A stretch of 64,000 nt of DNA from the NCBI RefSeq assembly GCF_947623445.1, contig NC_135241.1, positions 8,248,501-8,312,500 on the forward strand, read 5' to 3'. A program made the position numbers and the translations under genes. The notes under the pieces were generated by a model. The model ran no database searches. It was not told where the DNA came from and was given only the letters and a program-made list of their open reading frames with translations. The DNA comes from Clavelina lepadiformis. Taxonomy: Eukaryota; Chordata; Ascidiacea; Aplousobranchia; Clavelinidae. Positions 49,001 to 61,305 of the stretch are shown piece by piece. Every line of letters starts with the position of its first letter. The stretch's first letter is position 1.

Positions 49001-52000
49001 ATACATAAATACATAATATGTAGCAATTAAAAGAAATCATTAATCGCTTGACGTGAAATGGTGAAGACCTTTCAGTCATCCAAGTCTGCTACCCTAACTA
49101 ACTACTTTTACTTGACATTGCCACTACCCACTTAAGCAAGAAACGGAACAAAAGTAGCTATTTCACAGTTAATTGTGTATTAAGTAGAATGAATTTCTTA
49201 CAAACAAATATATTATCAGGAAAAGAAAATTATTCTGTCATCGCAAGATGTGGGAGCCGATGAGGACTCTGCTGTATCACTGATCAAAAAACATGAAGCC
49301 CTTATGTCTGATGTTGATTCTTATGAAGGAACCATTCAGGCTTTGCACAAGCAAGCAGAGGAATGCAAGGTTTAGAATTTAAACTAGTTTTAAAACTGTT
49401 AACCATTATTCATGGTTCTATTTTTGGAACACATCAAACTTGTTTGTCTATGTCTTTTTTCTGCTTACTATCGCTAAATCATTCAGTTATTTATTTATAG
49501 CTCCAGTGTCCATGGGAAAAGGAAGAAAAGCTGGAAAGGGTTCTGGTTGTTTATGACTATCGTGAAAAATTTCCTCGTGAATTAACAGTGCGGAAGGGAG
49601 AAGTGTTGTCGCTGGTGTCTGCATACAACCCAGTTAGTAATTTTAATTCAACCTGAACTTTTAGTGTTTGGCAATCTTTGAAATGGTTTTTGTGAATTTT
49701 CACTATCTATGTTGATAAACATCTTTTAGGATTGGTGGAAAGTGGAGAACGATGAACGGAAAGGATTTGTTCCATCAGCTTGTTTGAAAAGACTTGTTGA
49801 TGAAGAGCTTAAGGATGATGATGAAAGTGATGAAGAAGGAGAAGAAAAACCTGTACAAGAGCGCAACACTTTAATTAAACGGCAACAAGATATTGAGACT
49901 GCGTAAGTTAACTGTAAATCAACAATAGTAGTTAAAATAGATTAATTACTAATAACATCACGACAGTCTAATGTGTTTAAGATTTAATAAATGCATTATG
50001 CAAAGCACTCAGCTCTTCACTTTCTTTTTTGATGTTAGTTATGATGAACTAAAAGTACTTGGAAGATCTCGTATCACTGCGTTGGAGCATTCTCGTCGTA
50101 GGCATGCTCTTACTCGAGAATGTGATGATTTGATGATCTGGATGGAGGAATGTAAGACTTTGGCAGAAACATACAATATGCAAGTCGAAAATGATGATGA
50201 TGAAGATAGTTTGGAACAAGTTGAAAAACTTCAAAAAAAATTGGATGATTTTCAGAAGGTACAGTAACAGCTAGTTTTTCTCGCATTGTCTTGTGTTCAT
50301 TGTCAAATTAAAACTTCTGTTGTTACCAAAAGGACTTGAAAGCTCGTGAAAAAAGAGTTGATGAACTGAATGCGGAAGCAAAAGACCTTGGGCTTGAACA
50401 TGATGATGGAAGCAGTAGCAGCAGTAGCTCATCAGAATCTGGTGATGAAAATATCAGGGAAGATATGGTGGTTGCTGAGAAGGTCAAGGTGAAAAACAGC
50501 AAATATAACTTTTTTGTCTTCATTAATAACGTGTTCTTTTTCTGATTCGCCTTTCAAATTTTTGTATTTCTGTTGTTTATCCTTTGTTTGAATTTTTTAA
50601 ATACCTTTCTCAATAGCCGGTGGAGGCACCAAGACAAATGTTTAGTATGATGCAGGTTTGTAAGCCACATTAAATTCACTGTCCTAACATATATAAAACT
50701 AATACAAACAACACGCCATTTATCGTAAAAAGCATGATCCATGTTCCTACATTCTAACCTTTGAATGTTTTACCATGAAGATATTTTGTGATAATGGTTT
50801 CCAGTTTTTTGTTCAAATGTTTAAGTTCCAGTATAAATTTGGGTCTTAATTCCAATGCCACAATTAAGGGTTGATGGAAATGGGATTATGTTGCTAGTGT
50901 GCAGTCTTACTTTGCTATGCATGAACTGCACAAATTGTGTGTATGCTGCTAGTTGCTACAAAAAATGGTCATACATTTGGTATATGAAGTAAACAGTTGC
51001 ATGTATGGAAGTTGGCATGTCTATGTTTTATTATGACGATATTGTTATGGCCTGCTGGTATTTGCTTGCGCAAATTTTTTATACCAGATAAAGGATTTAA
51101 ATATACAGTAATTGAAAATTCCAGCCCCTCTTGACATAACGAAACTGTTGTGTAATGTCCCACTTTGATATCTATGTTAGTTTCATAGCTAACTTTGGTA
51201 ACAATAGTAACAATAAACTTTTTCATGCCATCTTGGATCAAGATTGCTTCATTAATTAAATGCTCAAGGAAATGGGCATTAACGAAGGTATCAACTTTCT
51301 TTTACTTTCTTGCCACAACTAATATTTTTAATCAGCTAATAACGTTGCCAACCAAATATAAACGCTATTGCCACTTTAATCTCTGTCCTATGTTAGGTTT
51401 AATTCACTTTATTTTTGTTAGTACTCATGAGTTTTTCATAGAGTATTGTGAAAAAATTTTCACTTTTAACCAAAGTTTTGCAACAGTGAGAAAGTCACAA
51501 ATTCTATGCAACATAAATGTTCATGTGAGATCAGTGAAGCCTAATTACGTACATCTTTTTCAAAGGATCTCAATGAAAAATGGATTTCATTGCACCAAGT
51601 TGTGAAAGAGCAAAATGATAAGCTTGGATCAGCTCATCAAGTGCAAAGATTTTTCCGGTATATTTTAATCACCAATTTACTGCCTAAGGAGACACTCTCA
51701 TGTCACATACCAATTTGAAATTGAAAGACGTTAATTACTGTATATTTATATATGTTAATCTTTTCAGGGATGCAGATGAAACAAGGGATTGGATTGATGA
51801 AAAGAGTGAGGCTCTTAACATTGACAATGTTGGGTCTGATCTTCCTACAGTCCAGGTTTATTTTGTCTATCTAAATTTCTTTTTTAAACTTTTTTTAGGA
51901 ATACCAAATTTTTCACAATGAATGATTTCATTTTATAACTGATCTTTTATATAAAGGCACTTCAAAGAAAACATGAAGGTTTGGAAAGGGATCTGGTTGT

Positions 52001-55000
52001 GCTTGGTGAACGGGTACATGGGTTAAATGCTGATGCAACAACACTTTCAACTCAACATCCTGATCAAGATGAGCCCATCCAAAACAAACAGACAGAAATA
52101 AACCAAGCATGGAATGATTTAGTTGCGAAAGTTAGTATGTCAAAAAGATTTATTTACTCCGCATTATACTGTGCTTGTTTTTGTAGAATGCAATGGTAAC
52201 AATATAGGGAAAATTTTCCTTACATTTTCTATGTAAATGTATTTCATGTAAAAGGCTGAATCTAGAAAGCGTACTCTGTCTGATTCTTATGATCTGCAAC
52301 GCTTCCTTGCTGATTGTAATGAACTTGGAAGGTGGGTGGCACACACACACGGTGAAGTATCAAGTGTAGAAGTGGCGGATGATATACCTGGAGCAGAAGC
52401 TTTGTTACAACGTCATCAAGTATGACATTTATCCAATTTAATATCTCAAAGCGAATTATTTCTCATTTCCTTCATCTGTTTTTGTTTTCATGTCTCCTGC
52501 TGCGCCTTTATTGAAAATAACTTGGTGTTTTAAGTGATAGTAATGGGTAAATTTATCAATATTTTGGTTATTGACACTTCAAATTGTTTGATTTACGTAT
52601 GATTGTAGGAACATAGAGCCGATATGGATGCCCGATCTCCGTCGTTTAATGCTCTTGAGAGCCAAGCAGATGCACTGGTACAAGCAGAACACCCAGCAGC
52701 AGCAGAAATTGACAGCGCAATTCAGAAAATCTCCAGGGATCGTGAAGAACTCGAAAAGTAATTATTTGTGATATCTTCATGAGATTTTGTGGAGGTAGTT
52801 ATTTCATACGGCAAAGTTCCAACTTACGTTACTAACTTAAGGGCCTGGGCAACTCGTCGCATATTGCTGGAACAGTGCCTGACCTTGCATTTATTTTTGC
52901 GTGATTGCAATAATGCTGAAAATTGGATGAAGGCCAGGGAAGCATTCTTGGTTTCTGACGAATCAGGTAAGAGGCTATTTTATTTTTTTTACTTAAAATA
53001 ATGCATCACATCTGTTGTTCTGTTAAATCACTACTTGTAGGAGACATTCTGGACTCGGTTGAGTCATTGATAACAAAGCATGAAGATTTTGATCGAGCAA
53101 TCGGCCTGCAGGAGACGAAAATGGATGGTTTGCAGTCATCTGCAAAACGTCTGACAGAGGCAGATCCTGAACATTATGCACAAGCTGAAATTAATAACAA
53201 GGCAGAGGAAGTTCAAACCAGGTAAAAATGTTTTAACTTGCCATTTCCTTTTTCTTTTTTGATTATGGTGTATTTTTTATGATAACACAGAGTCACATAG
53301 GTTGATCTAAAATTCTAGATAACAAACTATCTGAACTTTCTGGATAACTTTGATGATAAACTGTACAGGTGGCTCAAGTTGAAAGCAGCTCTGATTGAGC
53401 AGAGATCAAGACTTGGTGAAACCCAGACTTTGCAACAGTTCAGCCGTGATGCTGATGAAGCAGATGCATGGATCACTGACAAACTTCAAACCGCGATGGA
53501 CTCCAGCTATAAAGATCCAACCAACATACAGGTATGTTTGTAGCAAAATAAAAAATCGTATTGTTTAATGTTTTTCTGTTTTAACCTTCTTTAATACTAT
53601 TTCTGTAGTTCTTTATTAGTTTTTAGTTGGTGTAGTGTTTAGCTTGTTACTAACTTTTTGTTCTTTGGATCCTTTGGAGCAGAACATTGAAAGTGGATTG
53701 GTAGGATTTTAGATTTTTATTGCACAAACTAATTTAGCTTAAAATAAATAGAAAATAAGCATGTTAATTGCTGTAGTATGAAATATTTAGACAATTGTTG
53801 TCAGATATTTCCTGAGTCCATTCAAATTTCAATTTCAAAAGGTCCCGGCCATTTAATAAAAAACATAGCAAGGTTTAACAAATAACAAGTACCCATAGAT
53901 AACTCAATTATGAATCAGATATGAGCTCAAACTGTGCTTTTAATATCTGCTTTGTAAATGACAACTAAACTATATTTTAGCACATTCTATGAGAAATTGT
54001 GTTCATAGTACACTATGGTATTTAATTTTACCTTCAAAAGGCAATTTGAGTGCATTTTAAATTTTTTACTTTATGATTTATAGCTTATCTCAAAAGTATC
54101 ATTAGCATCACTGCTACAAACATAATTATTCATTAAATTAAAAGTACATCAACTTTGCACAGTCTTAATTTGCATCACGTAACTGTTCACATTAATGCTT
54201 CAGCTTTAGTAAGCAATTATATTGGTTCATATGGCTGGATTAAACGATTTTTTGTATGAAGTTTTAGTTTGTTTCAATCCTGTCACTAGGATTAACGATT
54301 TACTGAAAACATTTAGAGCAAGCATCAGAAACATCAAGCATTTGAGGCAGAATTGAACGCCAACAAGGAGCGCATCGATGCTGTCATATCAATGGGCCAG
54401 CAACTGATCGACACACATCAATGTGCTGGATCTGAGGAAGCTGTGCAGGTAAATTCTCTGCTTTGGTGATTTATAACTTCTCAACTACCGTCGCTTTCTA
54501 GGCAGCAACTTACTGGTTACTTCACTAAACTTTACCATGATACTGTTGGCTTATAGGATATTTTGTAGACTCGCATTCAGAAGTTACAAGAAGACTGGGA
54601 CCATCTACTCAGTAAATCTTCCGAGAAGGGGGAAAAGTTGAAAGAAGCCAACCAACAACAAAATTTCATCACTGCTGTCAAGGATCTGGACTTTTGGATG
54701 TCAGAGGTACTAGTCCAAATGAAATGTGATTAAGTGTTATCGTTTTTTTTTTTTTAAATTGTATCATGTTCAAGGTGGAGGCCCTTCTTGCATCAGAGGA
54801 TATGGGAAAAGATGTTCCATCTGTGTCCAACTTATTGAAAAAACAAAAACTTCTTGAAGCTGATGTTGCCGCTCATGAAGATCGTGCTCGTGATCTAACC
54901 CGTCATGCTGAGTCATTGTTGGAGAAGGCAAATGAGTCAGATGCGTTGGACCAGGCCGCTGTAGAAGCAAAACGTGACAACATTGAGAAACGGTAGAGAA

Positions 55001-58000
55001 TTTAAATGAGATTGCTGCTGTCTTAGTATTGCGTTTCACATATGTCCTTTATTGTAAAATTGAATGCTTTGTATTAATTAATCATTCAACTTTTAGCTTT
55101 GTCACCATAAAAGATCTGACCAAGGTGAGAAGAGGTAAATTGCAAGAGTCTTTGGTCGTTCATCAACTTCTTCGTGACATTGCTGATGAAGAATCCTGGA
55201 TAAAGTAAGCATTATCGTTGTGACTATTAATGAACTCGAAGGTAGTTATTGTCACGTTGGATTTATATTGCTATTTGCGAAGTGAGAAGAAGCTTCTCGT
55301 AAGCAACGATGACTGTGGGAAGGACCTGACAAGTGTTAATAATTTGCGCAAGAAGCAGAAAAGAATTGAGTTGGAAATAAATTCTCATGAACCGAATATT
55401 GAACGAATACTGGTTAGTGCTTTGTAATTTATTATCTGTGCAAAATTAGTTAATTACCTTATTGCTAGAAACTGTTAGCATTAGCAGTTCGATTTTAGGG
55501 GACATCATGATAAGACAAAGTCTGTGTTTTTTATGTAGGAAAGTGGTAACAAAATAAAGGAAGAAGCCTCCATGAACAAGGAAGAAATTGGTCAACGCCT
55601 TGATGAACTTACTGAGAATTGGAAAACTTTAAAGAATATGTCTGATTTAAGGAGCGTTCGGCTTTCTCAGGCGCAATCATTTCAACAGTTCAGGTATATT
55701 TTTTAATTTACTTGGTGAGGTTTTGGTTCGATGTAAGTAATTGTGGTGTAAGATTAAATAATCTCCTTTTATATACTATTTCCAAAGAGCTGACTTGGAT
55801 GAAGAATCGAGTTGGATGAACGAGCAGCTTGGTGTACTTGGCTCACAGGATCAACCCAACTCGTTAGCTACTGCACAGACCTTACTCGGAAAGCATGAAG
55901 CATTTGAGATGGACTTAAAGGTGCATCGTGACCGTGTGTCAGATGTTGAGGCAACTGGACACATGCTTATGCAGGAGGTAGTTTTTCAGATTTAGTTTAA
56001 GATTTTTTTGAAAACTTTTCATTTAACTTTTGTTGACTTTATCCATAGCTGTTGAATAATTGAAGGTTTTCGTATATATTGTTATTACAGGAAAATCCAC
56101 TTTCTGATGAAGTTGAAATGGAATTGAAAAACATAAGTGAAACTCTGGAAAAACTGGATTCAGCTACAACTTTAAGGCAAGATCTTTTGCGGGACACTTC
56201 AGATTTCTTGCAGTTCAACTGGAAGGTAATGAGTTTTTTTAGGTATTACCAGTGATCTGCTGACCAACTTATAACTAGTAGTTTTTAAAATAGTGAAACA
56301 ACTCTCAAACAACACTTTCATGTTTATTGTTATGATGTCCTTTACAGGCTGACTTGGTCGAAGCTTGGATCAGAGAAAAGGAGCAGCTTCTGAAGTCAGA
56401 AGACTGTGGTGATGATTTGTCCTCTGTACAGGCGCTTTTGGTTAAACAGGTACAATTAGATTGTTTAATAAAATTGTTTTGGAACTGGACTCTAACTGCA
56501 GCTATGCTTTCTGTAGGTAACATTCGAAGCCAGTTTAGATGCTTTTGAGCAGGAGGGCATTGCAAAAATAACAATTCTGAGAGATCAGCTGGTCGTGTCT
56601 GACCATGCTCAGTCAGATGCAATCAAAGATCGACATTCTACCCTTATGGAAAGGTACAATGTCATGACAGAGAATAATACCATTTTGATTCTTGACTATT
56701 TTTTACCTACAATGAAATTTATGCATGGTGATTCCAGGTGGAATGCATTAAAATCTGCTTCCAAAGTTCAACGTGAGCGACTGGAAAAGACCCAGCAAAG
56801 GCTTAAAGGAGTAAATGATCTGTACTTGCTGTTTGCAAAGAAAGCTTCTGCATTTAATTCGTGGTTTGAGAATGTTGAAGAAGACTTGTCTGATCCTGTT
56901 CAGTGTCATTCAATCATGGAAATACAGGTATTCTGGTATTGGCATGGAATCGTTTAGTAATTGATAATATGCTGTTATGTTGCCGATATGGCATGTGTAT
57001 TTACTAGGGATGGGCCGATACGAACCCAAACCCGAATAGATTCGCCGAATATCGCCTTTATGGAAGATTCGGGCGAACACGAATACCGACAATGGCGAAC
57101 CCGAATACAATATTACTTATAAATTAACTGACTTTTGTTAAAAGTGATGATCTAGTTTCCCGACAAAGCTAAACTAGAGTCAGCAGTACTTACAATGAAG
57201 GTCGTTTTCCTAACGAATTTGCTTTTTCAATCGTTTTTAAACACTATTTTTCAAAAGAAAGCCATTTGTTTTTCGATTACATAATGTTACAAGCAAGACT
57301 TGACAACTTTTGGATGAAATTTTATTGTTTGGTTCTAATACGAATAGATTCGGGATTCGTTCGTGTCGACCTTCATGATATTCAGATTCGCACGAACCCG
57401 AATAATCATCCTCACGGCACATCCCTAGTATTTACTTAAAATTGTATATCCCAGGCCTTGCTGCAAGAGCATGGATCATTCCGTGAAACTCTTGGTGAAG
57501 CAAAGAAAGAATTAAAAGATTTGTTCGATATTGATGATCGTCTTCAAGAATTGGACTCCACCAATCCAGCATTAGATTCAGCTATCCCAAACAACCCATA
57601 CACTTGGTTTACAAGACAAACGGTCCAAGAAACTTGGAATACTGTGGAGAGAATGGTTGACGAAAGAGAAGCAGACTTGCAGCAGGAGCTTGGTCGTCAA
57701 AAGGACAATGATATTGCAAGAAAGAAATTTGCCGAAAAAGCCAATACATTTCATGATTTGTTGACTTCAACCAGGTAATTCAACTAATTAACTGCCCTCT
57801 CTGTGTTCACCATTGCTTAAAATCAAATCCTGTTCCGTCCAGACACAATTCATTATTTTACCGCAAGCATTTGAGTTTATTTGTTTTTAATATTAATTAG
57901 TCTTCAGTTATAATTTGCAAATTTTATTTCATTAATTACTATCATTCGTTTATTTACTTTTTGGTGTTTTCAGGTCTTACCTACTGGACGGGTATTTTTT

Positions 58001-59605
58001 TCATTTCAATTTTGTTAATTAAATTTATTTCCTTTCTTGCTTATTTTAACTGCTGAAACCTTTTTTGCAAAATATTTCCTGGATATTTAATGTGGGCTTC
58101 TACCTTAATGCCTGCACCGGATTAATCCATACTATGTAATAAGACTTTCAACTAAGCAATTATAACAATTGCTTAAATTTTGTTTAGTACTTTTTCAAAA
58201 TCTAACCCAAATTCTCAAGATACCCTAAACTATTAACAATGTTGACACTGACGTACTTAACGTTTTACGACCCTACCACTTGTTTAGTGGGATTATTCCG
58301 GTCTAATTATAGGTACAGCTGCATACAATAGTTTCTTTCTTTTCACTATTACTCCATTTTTCTCAAACAGTGTTGGTTATCGTCATGTCTTTACTATCGT
58401 CAAATATCATGTTTTTTACTCTTCTTCTGATGGTTCCTTGACACCAAGGTTTTTTCATTACCTTAAGTTTTTCCGTTGTTTGCTTTTGTTATCTTAAATC
58501 CCAACAGCAATCAAAAAATAATAATTTTCTTGGCTTTAGGGCAACCATGGTTGAGGAATCTGGCACACTTGAATCACAGTTGGAAGCAACAAAATTAAAG
58601 TCAAAGGAAGTAAAGGAGAAAAAGGTGTGTACAATGCCTTCGCTCTGCCTAAAAACATTTTCCGATGTATGCATATGATTTATTTGCAATGACCTCTGCG
58701 TTTCTCATCATCTAGGATGACCTGCAAGAGATAGAAATTCTCGCAGCTGCTCTGGAAGAGGCTTTGATCCTAGATAATGCTTATACTGAACACTCGGCGT
58801 TGGGACTTGCTCAACAGTGGAACCAGTTAGAACAACTGGGGATGAGAATGCAACACAACCTTGAACAACAAATACAAGCTAGGTTAGTAAAAATCTCTTG
58901 GACCCAGAAACCATGTTTCGAATTCGAGTTCACAAAATTTTCCTGAACAGAAATATGACTGGAGTAACAGAAGAGGCACTGAAGGAATTCTCGATGATGT
59001 TCAAGCACTTTGACAAAGACAAAACAGGACGACTTGAGCACCATGAGTTCAAGTCATGTTTACGATCTCTTGGTTACGATCTTCCTATGGTGGAGGAAGG
59101 TGCAGATGATCCTGAATTTCAGGCCATCTTGGACATGGTGGATCCGAATCGGTAAGTAATACTTAAAAATCTGAGAAATTTTACCATGTCATCGAATAGA
59201 TTAGGTAATTGAGGTTATGTTCATTTTTTCAGGGATGGATGTGTTTCTCTGCAAGAGTATATGGGCTTCATGATAAGCAGAGAAACAGAAAATGTCAAAT
59301 CGAGTGAAGAAGTTGAAAGTGCTTTCGGAGCCTTAAGTGCGGAAGGAAAGGCTTACGTGACCAAAGAAGAGTTGTATCAGGTAAAAATAGTTTTGCATCT
59401 TATACAAAAATTACGATTCCATTTTATTTTTACGGCTGCTTCAAGTGAATTTGTAACTTGTCGTTTCTTGCATTTTCAGAATCTAAGCCGTGAGCAGGCA
59501 GAGTATTGCGTGTCTCACATGCCACCCTATTACGATCAGCATGGTATCAACATTCTTGGTGCTTATGACTACGTCGCTTTTACTCAGCAACTCTTCAATA
59601 ATTAG
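40100..59605 (+). CDS. SPTAN1: Alpha-spectrin (non-erythroid, alpha-II type), 51 exons
   Basis: Alpha-spectrin pairs with beta-spectrin as long flexible tetramers that cross-link actin under the plasma membrane. My 51-exon reading closes in phase and gives 2517 aa (human 2472). The start [17 protein letters not shown] has a normal first-helix exon. About twenty triple-helix spectrin repeats follow, with the usual ...RDADE...W... and ...KHQ... signatures. An SH3 domain lies at about residues 1012-1066, and a calmodulin-like EF-hand tail fills about residues 2361-2517. The stop is TAG at 59603-59605. Exons 1-20: 40100-40195, 41919-42074, 42169-42294, 43405-43545, 43783-43923, 44026-44168, 44658-44802, 45438-45593, 45663-45791, 46048-46214, 46401-46584, 46756-46947, 47069-47224, 47446-47650, 47779-47960, 48084-48200, 48353-48479, 48561-48683, 48778-48938, 49220-49369. 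Remaining exons are under the separate entries below. Coordinates may be off by a base or so in places. Two serine-rich acidic inserts are unusual. Confidence 0.95.
40196..41918. other. Spectrin intron 1 (1.7 kb)
   Basis: The largest spectrin intron. AT-rich, no conserved frame or clear mobile element seen. First introns often carry enhancers, but nothing in the sequence marks one. Confidence 0.5.
44818..45370. mobile_element. Possible hAT-type relic in spectrin intron 7
   Basis: The right end reversed reads TAGGGTGATTCTTTACGG; the left end has a partly similar GGGGCAGTGATTC. Both sides carry repeated GTCAATAAAGTCAA-like phrases, reminiscent of the GGTCAAAA element at 39380. The flanking duplication is not clean, so this is tentative. 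Confidence 0.35.
46048..46584 (+). other. Spectrin exons 10-11 with poly-serine acidic insert
   Basis: Exon 10 (46048-46214) ends and exon 11 (46401-46584) begins inside a segment with no counterpart in human alpha-spectrin. About ten serines (residues 451-460, largely TCA repeats) are followed by EDESSE, then a Thr/Pro-rich [11 protein letters not shown] before the helix resumes at PEYVNNL. The run matches casein kinase II-type acidic serine sites. The TCA run is also a microsatellite, so its length may vary between individuals. Confidence 0.85.
49501..49902 (+). other. Spectrin SH3 domain (exons 21-22)
   Basis: Exons 49501-49632 and 49730-49902. The ALYDY-type motif is VVYDY, the RT/n-Src part reads [15 protein letters not shown], the tryptophan pair is DWWKVEN, and the end is [11 protein letters not shown]. 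In spectrins this domain is inserted within a central repeat and binds proline-rich partners. It is followed by an acidic [11 protein letters not shown] linker. Confidence 0.92.
50039..56927 (+). other. Spectrin exons 23-44 (C-terminal repeats)
   Basis: Exons 50039-50258, 50333-50488, 50617-50655, 51566-51657, 51768-51855, 51957-52130, 52255-52419, 52609-52757, 52842-52966, 53041-53221, 53369-53531, 54317-54448, 54569-54706, 54775-54992, 55097-55204, 55283-55412, 55539-55693, 55788-55977, 56091-56225, 56348-56449, 56517-56653, 56738-56927. They encode successive spectrin repeats, with human-like blocks such as [19 protein letters not shown] starts and [19 protein letters not shown]. Exon 24 holds eight serines (residues 1201-1208); exon 25 is only 39 bp. 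Confidence 0.9.
53532..54316. other. Spectrin intron 33 (785 bp)
   Basis: AT-rich intron without a recognisable exon or element. Confidence 0.5.
57005..57427. mobile_element. hAT-type MITE in spectrin intron 44, 423 bp
   Basis: Inverted ends TAGGGATGGGCCG on the left and TAGGGATGTGCCG (reversed) on the right are flanked by the perfect 8-bp duplication GTATTTAC (56997-57004 and 57428-57435). Inside, palindrome-prone GAATAGATTCG and CGAACCCGAAT phrases recur. The next spectrin exon starts only 27 bp after the element (20 bp after the duplication), so it sits next to the splice acceptor. Confidence 0.9.
57455..58882 (+). other. Spectrin exons 45-48, with an 18-bp microexon
   Basis: Exons 57455-57774, 57974-57991, 58540-58624, 58716-58882. 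The 18-bp exon 46 encodes the SYLLDG part of the conserved TYLLDG...[11 protein letters not shown] block. Exon 48 ends the last repeat with [20 protein letters not shown], nearly the human sequence. Confidence 0.88.
58951..59605 (+). other. Spectrin EF-hand domain (exons 49-51)
   Basis: Exons 58951-59151, 59233-59380, 59480-59605. The first EF loop is [12 protein letters not shown] and the second [12 protein letters not shown], both with acidic residues at calcium-binding positions. The end ([13 protein letters not shown] to TQQLFNN) follows the human C-terminus. This domain regulates actin binding together with beta-spectrin. Confidence 0.93.
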
Positions 59606-59803
59606 TTTTGTGTGACTTGTAGTAGTTTTCGTAACTAATTATTGTGTCAAATCTTTCTTTATAGTTCACTGTAGATGTAGAATTAATATTATTTTCACCT
59701 TTATACCATGTGTGCATGCAATTGCTTGGTGCTAACATTAATTACCAATCATTCTGAAAAATCTTGAACTGCGAAGTGGTGCTCACGTTACTAGCTGTCG
59801 TAA

Positions 59804-59809
59804 AATAAA
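59804..59809 (+). terminator. Poly(A) signal of alpha-spectrin
   Basis: AATAAA, about 200 bp after the spectrin stop codon. Confidence 0.6.
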
Positions 59810-59874
59810 TCGGTTTGCTTGAAAAAATTACACGGTTTATGTGTTAGGCAAGCTTTACTCGCAGTTAGTTTTTG

Positions 59875-60445
59875 GCACTGTTGTAGTGACTCAAGTCACG
59901 TTTTTTATGACTCGTCTTTACTGAAGTTAAAGTCCAACATCACCCAAGTCACGTTATGACAACGGTAACGGCAAGAAACACAAGTTTAGATAACAAAACG
60001 AATATTTTTCTTAAAAAATTTCTATAGAAAGTATCAGTGAGACTAATTTGTAGACATATACCACGTTATACTTTAGAAACAGATTTAATGCAACGCATAT
60101 AGTGTGACCTCAGAATTTAGAAGCATTGACTACCGGATGATCAAAAGCTGCACAAATTGATTGAAAATAAAAAATAGTAGCCGTCCTGGATCAGATGCCG
60201 TAACGAATGATGTTAAAGTATTAGCTCTGTTGAAAGTCGCTCACACGCTTTGAGCTACTCTCACACGTCTGCTGACCTGATTAAAAAATAGAAGCCGACA
60301 CTTCAATACGAAAAAATATGGTTATACTGTAATATTTGACTTAGCTCGAGTCACATTTGAAACCGACTCGTCTTAATTCAAGTCACAACTCTAAATGAAT
60401 CGACTGGATTCGAGTCAGAAAAAAATGACTTGGTTACAACCCTGG
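59875..60445. mobile_element. Degenerate hAT-type element
   Basis: Left CACTGTTGTAGTGACTCAAG and right, reversed, CAGGGTTGTAACCAAGTCA are inverted relatives, with many GACTCAAGTCA-type repeats inside. The flanking 8 bases do not match, so the target duplication has decayed or the borders are off. Confidence 0.45.
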
Positions 60446-61029
60446 CGTTACTTGACTCTCGATAAAAGCCGTTTACATCAAAGACATTTATGTCAATCCC
60501 AGCCTTGGAGAGACTTTAATCACATTAGGCTGAGTTGGCAAAGTGCTTTCGGATTTTATGTCTGTTGAATTGAATAGAGCGCGCTAGCTAAGATCAAAGG
60601 TAAATGTTTCCGTGAGAAATTGTGCGTTGGAGTAATCGTAAATTTACGGAAAAGAGTAGCCAGTTAACCATGATTTAGTCTTAGTGTAAAATAAATACAG
60701 CGTTTGTTAAGTCATCTTAGGCTTAGAAACAGTTAAGTTTAGTTGCTTTTGCTGTGTCGGAATTATATCGAGTATGTATATTTGGAAGGACGCATGCTAC
60801 AAATCAACTACAGGCTAACAATTATTTTGATTAGAATATGTAGCCTAAGTTGACTGTACGAATAGTTGTAACAAACCAGCATAATCGTTATCAGCGTATA
60901 GCATAAAATTTACATTGCACAATCGTTCATAGGAAACAGACATAAGCAATATCTATTTTTATTTGAAAATATAGGACAACTTATTGATGATGGAAACGGT
61001 GATTATTTTTGACAGATGATCGAAATGTC

Positions 61030-61305
61030 TTTCATACAAGCCAACCCGCGGCTCGCGAGCCGCATGCAGTTCTTTGCCCGGTATTATGCGGCTCTTTCGT
61101 TCATATTGTATTTTTAGCTTGTACAGTATAAATGATTTGTCAATTTCTGTCATTTTTATGTTGGTGTGTAACGTTTACAATAAAGGTAGTTGAACAAAGG
61201 TGTGTATATGAGTGAGGAAGAAACGGGGTGATCTTCATGTGTGCCAATGTGTATGATGTGGCTCTTTGCGGTTAACACAGTAAGGCCACCCCTGTACTAA
61301 AAGGA
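61030..61305. mobile_element. hAT-type relic with GCGGCTC motifs
   Basis: The left side reads GCCAACCCGCGGCTCGCGAG with GAGCCGCATG following. The right side holds TGTGGCTCTTTGCGG and ends GGCCACCCCTG, a hAT-like end when reversed (CAGGGGTGGCC). The left tip is eroded and no duplication is visible. A related GAGTCGCATACAGCTCC fragment lies near 18895-18925. Confidence 0.4.

Noticed and set aside
53001..53225. Possible independent short gene
   Set aside because: It is spectrin exon 32 (53041-53221), in phase with its neighbours.
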